Shown: positions 5,410 through 12,194 of the stretch, piece after piece
How positions within the stretch are numbered: position 1 is the first letter of the stretch
Layout of the letters: every line of letters starts with the position of its first letter
Source: an uncultured Clostridia bacterium
Lineage (GTDB): Bacteria > Bacillota > Clostridia > Oscillospirales > Ruminococcaceae
Direction: 5' to 3'
Assembly: GCA_937907305.1 (NCBI GenBank)
Contig: CALERQ010000198.1
Location: 1-12,443, forward strand
Length of the DNA stretch: 12,443 bases
The notes under the pieces: model-generated
Database searches by the model: none
The model's input: the letters and a program-made list of their open reading frames with translations, nothing else
What the model was told of the DNA's origin: nothing
Translations under genes and position numbers: made by a program

Positions 5410-6247
5410 TGGAAAGGCGGTGGCGGCCCAGTGCCGCGCTGAACTGAAAATCCAGGTAGAGGATTTGAAAGCGGAGGGCATCACCCCTGGCCTGGCTGTG
5501 GTACTGGTGGGAGAGGACCCCGCTTCCCAGGTGTATGTGCGCAATAAGCACAAAGCCTGCGAGGCGCTCGGCATTCACTCTGAACAGTACACTCTGCCGG
5601 AAAATACCGGTCGCGAGGAACTGCTTGCCCTCATTGCCGAACTGAATGGCAGGGAAGAGATCGATGGCATTTTGGTGCAGCTGCCGCTGCCGGCCCACCT
5701 TGACCAAAAGGAGATCCTATCTGCTATCGATCCCGAAAAGGATGTGGACGCATTCCACCCGCAGAATGTGGGCCATATTGTCATTGGGGATTACTTTTTT
5801 GCCCCCTGTACGCCCAGCGGGATTCTCACCCTCATCGATAGCGCCGGTGTGGATATGACCGGCAAGGAGTGCGTCATCATTGGACGCAGCAATATTGTAG
5901 GCAAGCCCATGGCGCTTTTGGCACTGCACCGCAATGCCACCGTCACCGTCTGTCACAGCAGGACCAAAAATCTGCCGGAGGTGACCCGTCGGGCGGATAT
6001 CCTTATTTCCGCCGTGGGCAAGGCTGGGTTTGTCACCGGGGAGATGATTAAACCCGGTGCGGTAGTCATTGATGTGGGAATGAACCGCAACGCAGCAGGG
6101 AAACTTTGCGGCGATGTGGATTTCGAGAGCGTTTTCCCGGTGGCGGGATGGCTCACGCCGGTTCCCGGCGGGGTAGGCCCTATGACCATCACCATGCTGC
6201 TGCGCTCCACCGTACTGGCCGCCGAAAAGCACCATAAAAAGCAGTAA
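5390..6247 (+). CDS. folD: Bifunctional methylenetetrahydrofolate dehydrogenase / methenyltetrahydrofolate cyclohydrolase (FolD)
   Basis: FolD interconverts 5,10-methylene-, 5,10-methenyl- and 10-formyl-tetrahydrofolate in the cytoplasm, supplying one-carbon units for purines and formylmethionine. The 285-aa length is normal. The catalytic/substrate domain has SQVYVRNKHKACEALG with Tyr49 and Lys53, DGILVQLPLP (about 95-104) and PEKDVDAFHP. The cofactor domain has CTPSGIL, GRSNIVGKPMALLL-type GRSxxVGxP, and the C-terminal PVPGGVGPMTITML. I chose the ATG at 5390, preceded by GAGGAA about 6 bases upstream, since it gives the family's usual start M..KIIDGKAVA; the frame is open further upstream inside lgt. 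The start lies within the last 20 bases of lgt in another frame, suggesting translational coupling. Confidence 0.97.
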   Translation: MSAKIIDGKAVAAQCRAELKIQVEDLKAEGITPGLAVVLVGEDPASQVYVRNKHKACEALGIHSEQYTLPENTGREELLALIAELNGREEIDGILVQLPLPAHLDQKEILSAIDPEKDVDAFHPQNVGHIVIGDYFFAPCTPSGILTLIDSAGVDMTGKECVIIGRSNIVGKPMALLALHRNATVTVCHSRTKNLPEVTRRADILISAVGKAGFVTGEMIKPGAVVIDVGMNRNAAGKLCGDVDFESVFPVAGWLTPVPGGVGPMTITMLLRSTVLAAEKHHKKQ

Positions 6248-6265
6248 GAATCCAGCAAAAAGCAC

Positions 6266-6294
6266 TTTACAGCAGCCATATTATATGCTATAAT
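6266..6294 (+). promoter_or_regulatory. Strong promoter of rpsO
   Basis: -35 TTTACA (6266-6271), 17-base spacer, perfect -10 TATAAT (6289-6294) with an extended TG just before it. It lies directly after the folD stop codon and separates rpsO-pnp from lgt-folD. Transcription would start near 6301, leaving a leader of about 100 bases. Confidence 0.78.
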
Positions 6295-6300
6295 TCCATA

Positions 6301-6402
6301 TTGATATGACCGGATCCCGGTATTTGGGAGTGTTCCCCCGTGGGAACTTCACCGATCCCGATGCTTAGATCTTGGCGTAAATAATTTATGAGGTGAAATA
6401 AC
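6301..6402 (+). promoter_or_regulatory. Structured 5' leader of rpsO, candidate S15 autoregulatory leader
   Basis: The leader can fold into a long interrupted hairpin: GGAT (6312-6315) with ATCC (6355-6358), CGGT (6318-6321) with ACCG (6351-6354), and a tight apical stem GTTCCC (6332-6337) with GGGAAC (6342-6347). A single-stranded stretch with the site GAGGTGA follows before the ATG at 6403. In several bacteria S15 binds the leader of its own mRNA and represses translation, and this position and structure fit that. I did not match it to a specific known leader class. Confidence 0.45.
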
Positions 6403-6669
6403 ATGATTCTCAAGGAAGAAAAGAACAAGATCATTACTGAGTACGCGACCCACGAGGGCGACACCGGTTCCCCCGAAGTTCAGATCGCTGTTCTCACCAA
6501 CCGCATCAACAGCCTGACCAAGCACATGCAGCAGAACCCTAAGGACTTCCATTCCAACCGTGGTCTGCTCAAGATGGTCGGTCACCGCAGAAACCTGCTG
6601 AACTACCTCAAGAAGAAGGATATCGAGCGTTACCGCGCGATCATTGCCAAGCTGGGTCTGCGTAAGTAA
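6403..6669 (+). CDS. rpsO: 30S ribosomal protein S15
   Basis: An 88-aa protein of normal family length that binds 16S rRNA in the central domain and helps build the small-subunit platform. The signature regions are clear: HEGDTGSPEVQIAVLTNRIN (about 17-36), LTKHM, the helix turn DFHSNRGLLKMVGHRRNLLNYL (about 48-69), and the C-terminal KKKDIERYRAIIAKLGLRK. The start ATG has GAGGTGA 6-7 bases upstream. Codon use is strongly biased (AAG, CTG, ATC, AAC), as in highly expressed genes. It is followed by pnp, the common bacterial rpsO-pnp arrangement. Confidence 0.98.
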   Translation: MILKEEKNKIITEYATHEGDTGSPEVQIAVLTNRINSLTKHMQQNPKDFHSNRGLLKMVGHRRNLLNYLKKKDIERYRAIIAKLGLRK

Positions 6670-6678
6670 GCAAAACTG

Positions 6679-6723
6679 CCGGAGGGCAGGCGGGGTTTCC
6701 GTCTGCCCTCTTAGCCGGTTTTT
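6679..6723 (+). terminator. Hairpin with T run between rpsO and pnp
   Basis: GAGGGCAG (6682-6689) pairs with CTGCCCTC (6703-6710). An outer CCGG/CCGG (6679-6682 and 6715-6718) can pair instead at the base. Five T's follow at 6719-6723. It is imperfect at the base, so it probably lets some transcripts continue into pnp. Confidence 0.5.
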
Positions 6724-6736
6724 AGCCCATTTTCTA

Positions 6737-6879
6737 CAGGTAAGCAGGGCGGCTTTTGCCCTCGTGTTTAGCAGTGAATCGTTCCCCCGGAAGGCAAAAA
6801 TCTTCCCCGGAGGAAGGCTTTATTGCTAAAACGAAAGCGGAGCCGTCTGACCAAAAGACACAAAGTAAGGAGAAAAAAG
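6737..6879 (+). promoter_or_regulatory. Structured inter-gene leader of pnp
   Basis: Several stems can form between the rpsO terminator and pnp. AGGGC/GCCCT forms a small hairpin around 6745-6762. TTTAGCA (6767-6773) pairs with TGCTAAA (6824-6830), enclosing CTTCC (6802-6806) / GGAAG (6812-6816). I see no clear promoter here. In E. coli a double-stranded leader of pnp is cut by RNase III and used for autoregulation; an analogous role here is only a suggestion. Confidence 0.35.
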
Positions 6880-8997
6880 ATGTTTGAAAACTTCCGCGTA
6901 TTTGAAACCGAATTTGCCGGACGCAAGATGACCTTTGAGACCGGCAAGATGTGCTGCCAGGCCGGCGGTTCTGTGCTGGTCCGCTATGGCGAGACCACCG
7001 TACTGGTCAATGCTACCGCCTCCGCCAAGCCCCGTGACGGCATCGACTTCCTGCCGCTTTCTGTTGATTTTGAAGAGAAGCTGTACGCCGTGGGCAAGAT
7101 CCCTGGTTCTTTCCTGAAGCGGGAGGGCCGCCCCAGTGATAAAGCCGTTCTTTCCAGCCGTGTGGTAGACCGTCCCATCCGTCCGCTGTTCCCCAAGGAT
7201 ATGCGCAACGATGTTTCCGTTGTGATGACCGTTCTCTCCGTTGATCCTGACTGTGTGCCGGAGATTGCCGGTATGATCGGTGCCTCCATGGCGCTGTCCA
7301 TCTCTGATATTCCCTGGAATGGGCCCATCGCCGGTATCAATGTCGGTCTGGTCGATGGTGAGATCATCCTTACCCCCAATGCCGAGCAGCGCCAGAAGAG
7401 CGATCTTCAGCTCACCGTAGCTGGCACCGCCGAAAAGGTCTGCATGATCGAAGCCGGCGCCAATGAGGTGGATGACGACACCATGCTGGAAGCCATTATG
7501 AAGGGCTTTGCCGAGGTGCAGAAGATGGTTGCCTTCATCAAGGAAGTGCAGGCGGAGATCGGCAAGCCCAAGTTTACTTTTGAATCCCAGGAGATCGATC
7601 ATGATCTCTTCGAAGCCATCAAGGATGAATTCATCGCGGATGTCCGTGCTGCCATGGATACCGATGACAAGAATGTCCGTGATGAGCGTATGCGCCCCAT
7701 TTATGACCGCCTGCATGCCGAGTATGATGAGAAATACCCCGAGCAGGGTGCCATGTTGGATGAATGCATCTACAAGCTGCAGAAGTTTGTAGTGCGCCGC
7801 TGGCTGCTGGATGACGGTAAGCGTGTAGACGGCCGCGGTATGGATGAGATCCGTCCGCTGGATGCCGAAGTTGGCATTATTCCCCGTGTTCACGGTTCCG
7901 GTATGTTCACCCGCGGTCAGACCCAGGTTTTGACCATCGCCACCCTTGGTACCATCCGTGAGGCTCAGATCCTCGATGGCATCGATGAGCAGACCAGTAA
8001 GCGCTATATCCATCAGTATAATATGCCTTCCTACTCTGTTGGTGAGACCCGTCCCAGCCGTGGTCCCGGCCGTCGCGAGATCGGCCATGGTGCCTTGGCT
8101 GAGCGTGCTCTGGAGCCCGTAATTCCCAGCGTAGAGGAGTTCCCCTACACCCTGCGTCTGGTTTCCGAGGTTCTTTCCTCCAACGGCTCCACTTCTCAGG
8201 GCTCTATCTGCGGTTCCACTCTGGCGCTCATGGATGCCGGTGTTCCCATCAAGGCACCCGTAGCCGGTATTTCCTGCGGTCTTATCACCGAGGGCGACCG
8301 CTGGATGACCATGGTGGATATTCAGGGCGTCGAAGATTTCTTCGGCGATATGGACTTTAAGGTAGGCGGCACCAAGAAGGGTATCACCGCTATCCAAATG
8401 GACCTCAAGATCGACGGCCTGACCCCCGAGATCATCAAAGAGGCCTTTGCCAAGACCCACAAGGCCCGCAACTATATCCTTGATGAAGTCATGCTCAAGG
8501 CTATTCCCGCTCCGCGGCCCGAGCTTTCCAAGTATGCTCCCAAGATGCTCAGCATGACTATTGACCCCGATAAGATCCGCGAGGTCATCGGCTCCGGCGG
8601 CAAGACCATCCAGAAGATCTGCGCCGAGTGCAATGTCAAGATCGATATTGAGGATGACGGCCATGTATTTGTTTCCGCCATCGATATCGATGACTGCCGT
8701 GCCGCTATCAATATCATCGAAACCATTGTCAATGATCCCGAGGTTGGTGCTATCTATAAGGGCGTTGTTACCCGCCTGATGAATTTCGGCGCCTTTGTTG
8801 AGATCGCTCCCGGCAAGGAAGGCCTGGTTCACATTTCCAAGCTGGATTCCAAACGCGTGGAAAAGGTGGAGGATGTGGTATCCGTCGGCGATGAGATCCT
8901 CGTTATGGTTACCGAGATTGACCAGCAGGGCCGCATCAATCTTTCCCGCAAGGATGCCATCGCCAAGATGGAAGCCAAGAAGGAAGGCAAGGAATAA
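6880..8997 (+). CDS. pnp: Polyribonucleotide nucleotidyltransferase (PNPase)
   Basis: PNPase degrades RNA 3' to 5' by phosphorolysis, releasing nucleoside diphosphates, and forms a trimeric ring in the cytoplasm. The 705-aa protein has the full domain set: a first RNase PH-like domain (about 10-145, with KREGRPSDKAVLSSRVVDRP), a helical linker (about 150-235), a catalytic second RNase PH domain (about 320-545, with RGQTQVLT, TRPSRGPGRREIGHGALAERAL and the active-site stretch GDMDFKVGGTKKGITAIQMD), a KH domain (about 555-615, IGSGGKTIQKI), and an S1 domain (about 625-695, KGVVTRLMNFGAFVEI and GLVHISKL). I chose the ATG at 6880, which has AAGGAG 7 bases upstream; the frame is open 19 codons further up into the leader, but that stretch is basic and unlike the family. 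Codon bias is strong, as in rpsO. Confidence 0.97.
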   Translation: MFENFRVFETEFAGRKMTFETGKMCCQAGGSVLVRYGETTVLVNATASAKPRDGIDFLPLSVDFEEKLYAVGKIPGSFLKREGRPSDKAVLSSRVVDRPIRPLFPKDMRNDVSVVMTVLSVDPDCVPEIAGMIGASMALSISDIPWNGPIAGINVGLVDGEIILTPNAEQRQKSDLQLTVAGTAEKVCMIEAGANEVDDDTMLEAIMKGFAEVQKMVAFIKEVQAEIGKPKFTFESQEIDHDLFEAIKDEFIADVRAAMDTDDKNVRDERMRPIYDRLHAEYDEKYPEQGAMLDECIYKLQKFVVRRWLLDDGKRVDGRGMDEIRPLDAEVGIIPRVHGSGMFTRGQTQVLTIATLGTIREAQILDGIDEQTSKRYIHQYNMPSYSVGETRPSRGPGRREIGHGALAERALEPVIPSVEEFPYTLRLVSEVLSSNGSTSQGSICGSTLALMDAGVPIKAPVAGISCGLITEGDRWMTMVDIQGVEDFFGDMDFKVGGTKKGITAIQMDLKIDGLTPEIIKEAFAKTHKARNYILDEVMLKAIPAPRPELSKYAPKMLSMTIDPDKIREVIGSGGKTIQKICAECNVKIDIEDDGHVFVSAIDIDDCRAAINIIETIVNDPEVGAIYKGVVTRLMNFGAFVEIAPGKEGLVHISKLDSKRVEKVEDVVSVGDEILVMVTEIDQQGRINLSRKDAIAKMEAKKEGKE

Positions 8998-9016
8998 TCA
9001 CCTTAGCGTAAGCCAG

Positions 9017-9056
9017 GCGGGGCAGGGGAGAGCAAACTACCCGTGCCCCGCTTTTT
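9017..9056 (+). terminator. Intrinsic terminator of pnp
   Basis: GCGGGGCA (9017-9024) pairs with TGCCCCGC (9044-9051). Beyond one G-G mismatch the stem continues as GGG/CCC, and five T's follow (9052-9056). It sits about 20 bases after the pnp stop codon. Confidence 0.82.
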
Positions 9057-9099
9057 ATCACCAAGCTGTGAATAAAACCTGAACATTTTATCCATGGTC

Positions 9100-9128
9100 T
9101 TGCCGCATTATCCTCTTTTTGCTACAAT
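9100..9128 (+). promoter_or_regulatory. Promoter of the CBS/CorC-type gene
   Basis: -35 TTGCCG (9100-9105), 17-base spacer, -10 TACAAT (9123-9128). A start near 9135 rules out the ATG at 9119 and leaves a leader of about 60 bases ahead of the TTG start codon at 9197. Confidence 0.55.
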
Positions 9129-9196
9129 ATAAAATAACACCGTTCCCTGTGATGGTGCTATCAACATTTTTACTCAAACAAGGAGTGTGTATTTTT

Positions 9197-10486
9197 TTGG
9201 ACGACATAGGCAGTACAACCTACCTACTTATTCTGATCCTTCTACTGTTATCCGCTTTCTTTTCCGCTTCCGAGACCGCTTTTTCCGCGGCGAACATGAT
9301 CCGTCTGAAAACCATGGCGGAGGACGGCAACAAGCGTGCGGCGCTCGCCGTCAAGGTCGCCTCTCAGTATGATAAGCTCATTGCCACCATTCTCATCGGT
9401 AATAACCTTGTCAATATCGCCATTTCCTCACTGGTCACGGTGATTGCTACGGCGTACTTTAAGAATTACGCGGTCGCCATCGCTACCGGTATCACTACGC
9501 TCATTGTGCTCACCTTCGGCGAGATCCTCCCCAAGAGCTTCGCCAAGATGAACGCCGAAAGCATTTCCATGACCTTCGCCGGCGTCCTGCGTATCCTGAT
9601 GATCGTATTCACCCCGCTCAGCTTTCTTTTTCTGCGGCTTATGCAGCCCTTTAAGAAGAAGGAGGATGGGGAAGAACAGCCCACCATCACTGAGCAGGAA
9701 CTGATGTATATGCTGGATACCATCGAGGAGGAGGGCGTGCTGGAGGAGCAGGAAAAAGAGCTGGTGCAGTCCGCCCTTGAGTTCAATGATACTACCGTTG
9801 AGGATATCCTCACACCCCGCGTCAATATGGTGGCATTGGATGAAGAAGCCACTCCGCAGGAGGTCCTGCAGGTCATTACCGAGGAAGGCTTTTCCCGCAT
9901 TCCCGTTTACAGTGAGACGGTGGATCATATCATCGGTGTGGTGCATACTCGTGATATTCTGCAGGCTGCCCTGTTGAATAAGAACTTCGATATCAAAAAA
10001 CTGATGACCGAGCCGATGTATGTGCATCGCAGCATGAAAATTGCCCGTCTCCTCTCGGAATTCCAGCGCAAAAAGGTGCATATCGCCATCGTTATGGATG
10101 ACTATGGCGGTACGCTGGGCATCGTCACCATGGAGGATGTCCTGGAGGAACTGGTCGGTGAGATTTATGATGAGCGCGATGAGGTCGTCACCGAATTTAC
10201 CGAGGTGACCCCCGATACCTATGAGATCAGCGGTGATATGCCGGTGGATGACTTCCTGGACGAAATTGACTACCATCCCGCCGATATTGAGGAAGATGAT
10301 TACGATACCATGAATGGTCTGGCGCTTTCTGTGTTGGAGCACATCCCCGCTGTTGGCGAGACCTTCCAGCTTGGCCGGCTTACCTTTACCGTGCTGGAAA
10401 TGGAAGAACAGAAGATCGAAAAAATGCGTGTCATCCTTGCTCCTGATCCTGAAAAGGAGGCCGAAAAGGCTAAGGAAAAGGAGTGA
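9197..10486 (+). CDS. CNNM/CorC-HlyC family membrane protein (DUF21 plus CBS pair)
   Basis: A 429-aa protein of the hemolysin C/CorC-like, CNNM family, membrane proteins linked to magnesium or other divalent ion transport. The DUF21 membrane domain covers about 1-175, with LSAFFSASETAFSAANMIRLK near the start and several helices. A CBS pair at about 195-320 should bind adenine nucleotides (LTPRVNMVALDE; GFSRIPVYSETVDHIIGVVHTRDIL; MDDYGGTLGIVTMEDVLEELVGEI). A CorC/HlyC C-terminal domain follows at about 335-415. I chose TTG at 9197: it follows AAGGAG by 11 bases and gives the usual family start (short, then hydrophobic). The ATGs at 9119 and 9152 are in frame but have no ribosome binding site, and 9119 precedes the predicted transcript start. 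The next gene begins 32 bases downstream, probably in the same operon. The transported ion is not shown by the sequence. Confidence 0.9.
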   Translation: MDDIGSTTYLLILILLLLSAFFSASETAFSAANMIRLKTMAEDGNKRAALAVKVASQYDKLIATILIGNNLVNIAISSLVTVIATAYFKNYAVAIATGITTLIVLTFGEILPKSFAKMNAESISMTFAGVLRILMIVFTPLSFLFLRLMQPFKKKEDGEEQPTITEQELMYMLDTIEEEGVLEEQEKELVQSALEFNDTTVEDILTPRVNMVALDEEATPQEVLQVITEEGFSRIPVYSETVDHIIGVVHTRDILQAALLNKNFDIKKLMTEPMYVHRSMKIARLLSEFQRKKVHIAIVMDDYGGTLGIVTMEDVLEELVGEIYDERDEVVTEFTEVTPDTYEISGDMPVDDFLDEIDYHPADIEEDDYDTMNGLALSVLEHIPAVGETFQLGRLTFTVLEMEEQKIEKMRVILAPDPEKEAEKAKEKE

Positions 10487-10518
10487 CACTACGCCCCTTG
10501 TAAGGAAAGGAACCTGCT

Positions 10519-11286
10519 ATGAGTACAGAGAAAACGAATGCCCGCAACCGTCACGCGGCGCCGATTGGCCTCGTTTTTATCGTGCTGTGCGTTATTGGGT
10601 TATGCACCGTGTTTAATTGGTGCTATGGCCTTACCCGCAATCTGGCGGATAACACCGCCCAAAAGACCAAGTACGAGCAGATGCTGCTGCCAGTGGTCAT
10701 GTTCGACCCGCCCGATTTTACTGATCCCGCCACCTGTGATAACGAGTTTCTGCTGCAAAGCAGCCTGTGGGCCTGTATGCTGGGCGAACGCCGCGGCAGC
10801 TACGAATTTGATGAGTACGGCCGCATGGTCATTCCGGCGGCGGATGTGGACGCCCAGGCTGTCAGTCTGTTTGGTCCGAATATCAAGCTGGAGCATATGA
10901 CCATCGGTGATATGGAAAATGCCTATCAGTACGATAGCGATATTGCTTCCTACCATGTGCCCATCATTGCCATGACCGGCTTTGCCACCCCCAGCGTGGA
11001 AAAAATCGCGATGAAGCAGGATAGCTGCCAGCTCACCGTGGGCTATGTACCGCCCACCACAGTGCTCAGTATCAATTACGATAGCAAGGGCAACTTGGAG
11101 GAGACTCCCTCCAAGTACATGCTGTATGAGCTGCGGAAAAACGGCAAGGATTTTTATCTCTACTCTGTTACCACCATCATGAATGATAGTGTTTCCGGCA
11201 CCGAGTTTAATACCGGTACCGCCGGCCGGGTAGATACGCTCACCCCCTCCGATAGTCAGGGGAGCGGTAATACCCAGGCCCCGTAA
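10519..11286 (+). CDS. Hypothetical single-pass membrane protein, 255 aa
   Basis: I do not recognise the family. A short basic N-terminus (STEKTNARNRH) is followed by one hydrophobic helix at about 16-38, which contains cysteines but no lipobox, so the rest should face outside. The outer part is a single domain of about 200 residues with mixed strand-like sequence (LTVGYVPPTTVLSINYDSKG; YMLYELRKNGKDFYLYSV) and ends in a Ser/Thr/Gly-rich low-complexity tail. The ATG has AAGGAAAGGA about 8 bases upstream. It lies 32 bases after the CBS/CorC-type gene without a terminator between, so the two are likely co-transcribed, and it ends at a strong terminator. A role next to the transporter is possible but unproven. 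Confidence 0.8.
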   Translation: MSTEKTNARNRHAAPIGLVFIVLCVIGLCTVFNWCYGLTRNLADNTAQKTKYEQMLLPVVMFDPPDFTDPATCDNEFLLQSSLWACMLGERRGSYEFDEYGRMVIPAADVDAQAVSLFGPNIKLEHMTIGDMENAYQYDSDIASYHVPIIAMTGFATPSVEKIAMKQDSCQLTVGYVPPTTVLSINYDSKGNLEETPSKYMLYELRKNGKDFYLYSVTTIMNDSVSGTEFNTGTAGRVDTLTPSDSQGSGNTQAP

Positions 11287-11300
11287 GCCAGTTCACTTAC

Positions 11301-11331
11301 AACCCCCGATCCGCTGTGGTCGGGGGTTTTT
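11301..11331 (+). terminator. Intrinsic terminator after the 255-aa gene
   Basis: AACCCCCGA (11301-11309) pairs perfectly with TCGGGGGTT (11320-11328), with a 10-base loop and a T run to 11331. It closes the two-gene operon. Confidence 0.87.
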
Positions 11332-11343
11332 CTGTCATAACTG

Positions 11344-11372
11344 TTGTGTTTTGGCACAAATTGCGCTATAAT
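11344..11372 (+). promoter_or_regulatory. Promoter of the 179-aa gene
   Basis: A perfect -10 TATAAT (11367-11372) preceded at 17 bases by a poor -35 TTGTGT (11344-11349). A start near 11379 would leave a leader of about 40 bases. Confidence 0.45.
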
Positions 11373-11419
11373 ATTAGCGTTCTTTTTGATTCTGGTGGAA
11401 AAAGAGAGGGGGTAGGCGT

Positions 11420-11959
11420 ATGACCGTGGCGAAAAAGATTGTTTCCACGCTGTTGGTAGCTGCGGTGGCTGTCGGCATTGGGCTGGCGCTGGCACTGCTT
11501 CTCCCTCAGGGGGGATCTCCCCCGCCGGAACCCACCCCCACCGAAATGGCGGATACGACCCTCCATACCGGCCGCTTGCCGGGCTACGAAAACGCCCCGC
11601 AGAATACCACTCCGGAATATTTTTGGTACCTCTTTAATGGCAGTCTAGCCACTGGGAAAGATGGCAGCCTGCCGCTGCTGCTGGAAAACACCCCCGGCAA
11701 TGAATGCGTGATGCGGGTGCGCTACACTTTGGCTGATGGCACTACACTGCTTACCACTCCAGTCATCGGGGCAGGGGAGTACCTGCTGTATGCCTACCCG
11801 GATTCCCTGCCGGCACCCGGCAGCTATCCAGTCACAGTTACCATTCTGGTGTACCACGCCGAACAGGACCCCGTGACGGATGAACCCTTTGCAACCTACA
11901 CCGAGCAGGCCATGCTCACCGTCCCACAGGATGCGGTGCTACCCAATTCAACAACCTAA
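11420..11959 (+). CDS. Hypothetical exported or membrane-anchored protein, 179 aa
   Basis: I do not recognise the family. The N-terminus is a signal peptide or anchor (MTVAKK, then a hydrophobic run to about residue 29) with no lipobox cysteine. A proline-rich linker follows (PPPEPTPTE, about 34-42). The remaining 130 residues look like a beta-sandwich (SLPLLLENTPGNECVMRVRYTLADG; GEYLLYAYPDSLPAPGSYPVTVTILVYH), a shape common in adhesion or envelope-binding domains. The ATG has GAGGGGG about 8 bases upstream. It has its own promoter, and no clear terminator is visible after it. Confidence 0.78.
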   Translation: MTVAKKIVSTLLVAAVAVGIGLALALLLPQGGSPPPEPTPTEMADTTLHTGRLPGYENAPQNTTPEYFWYLFNGSLATGKDGSLPLLLENTPGNECVMRVRYTLADGTTLLTTPVIGAGEYLLYAYPDSLPAPGSYPVTVTILVYHAEQDPVTDEPFATYTEQAMLTVPQDAVLPNSTT

Positions 11960-11974
11960 TTCATTGGGAATTGT

Positions 11975-12163
11975 ATGCCAGGCCTGACAACTTTTTTGAC
12001 AACTTTTTTGAGCAAAACATATGCAGATCTGAATGTTTTTTATCAAAACGGCGCAGCGGATGCGAAAAATATGGAAGCCATAAGACAGGGTGATTCATTT
12101 GCTTTTGTGTGTTGCCCAGTAGATGAAAAACCTATAAACCCGCTTGAATACAGGGATATTTGA
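11975..12163 (+). CDS. Doubtful 62-codon open frame, possible gene remnant
   Basis: An AT-rich frame from the ATG at 11975 to a stop at 12163. The first part is repeat-derived (LTTFLTTFL). The rest (KTYADLNVFYQNGAADAKN; QGDSFAFVCCPVDEKPINPL) reads like the end of a real protein but matches nothing I can name. The ATG lacks a ribosome binding site. It may be the tail of a gene whose front has been lost, or chance. Confidence 0.2.
   Translation: MPGLTTFLTTFLSKTYADLNVFYQNGAADAKNMEAIRQGDSFAFVCCPVDEKPINPLEYRDI
11986..12009. repeat. Two tandem copies of a 12-bp unit, GACAACTTTTTT
   Basis: The unit GACAACTTTTTT occurs twice back to back (11986-11997 and 11998-12009). The junction creates a consensus -35 box, TTGACA, at 11996-12001. 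A possible -10 16 bases later (CATATG) is weak. The repeat lies at the start of an AT-rich gap before pncB. Confidence 0.85.
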
Positions 12164-12172
12164 CCTTATAGA
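12144..12172 (+). promoter_or_regulatory. Possible promoter of pncB
   Basis: TTGAAT (12144-12149), 17-base spacer, TATAGA (12167-12172), each 4 of 6 to consensus. The transcript would start almost at the ribosome binding site. The TTGACA at 11996 is an alternative upstream element. Confidence 0.35.
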
Positions 12173-12194
12173 ACTCTTGAAAGGATGATATTTT

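Noticed and set aside
6826..8832. Very long open frame (668 codons) antisense to pnp
   Set aside because: It arises from the strong codon bias of pnp; the translation is low-complexity in I, D, G and L and has no start signal. Similar antisense frames lie opposite lgt/folD and the CBS/CorC-type gene.
9119..9196. Longer N-terminus of the CBS/CorC-type protein from ATG 9119 or 9152
   Set aside because: Neither ATG has a ribosome binding site, and 9119 lies upstream of the predicted transcript start.
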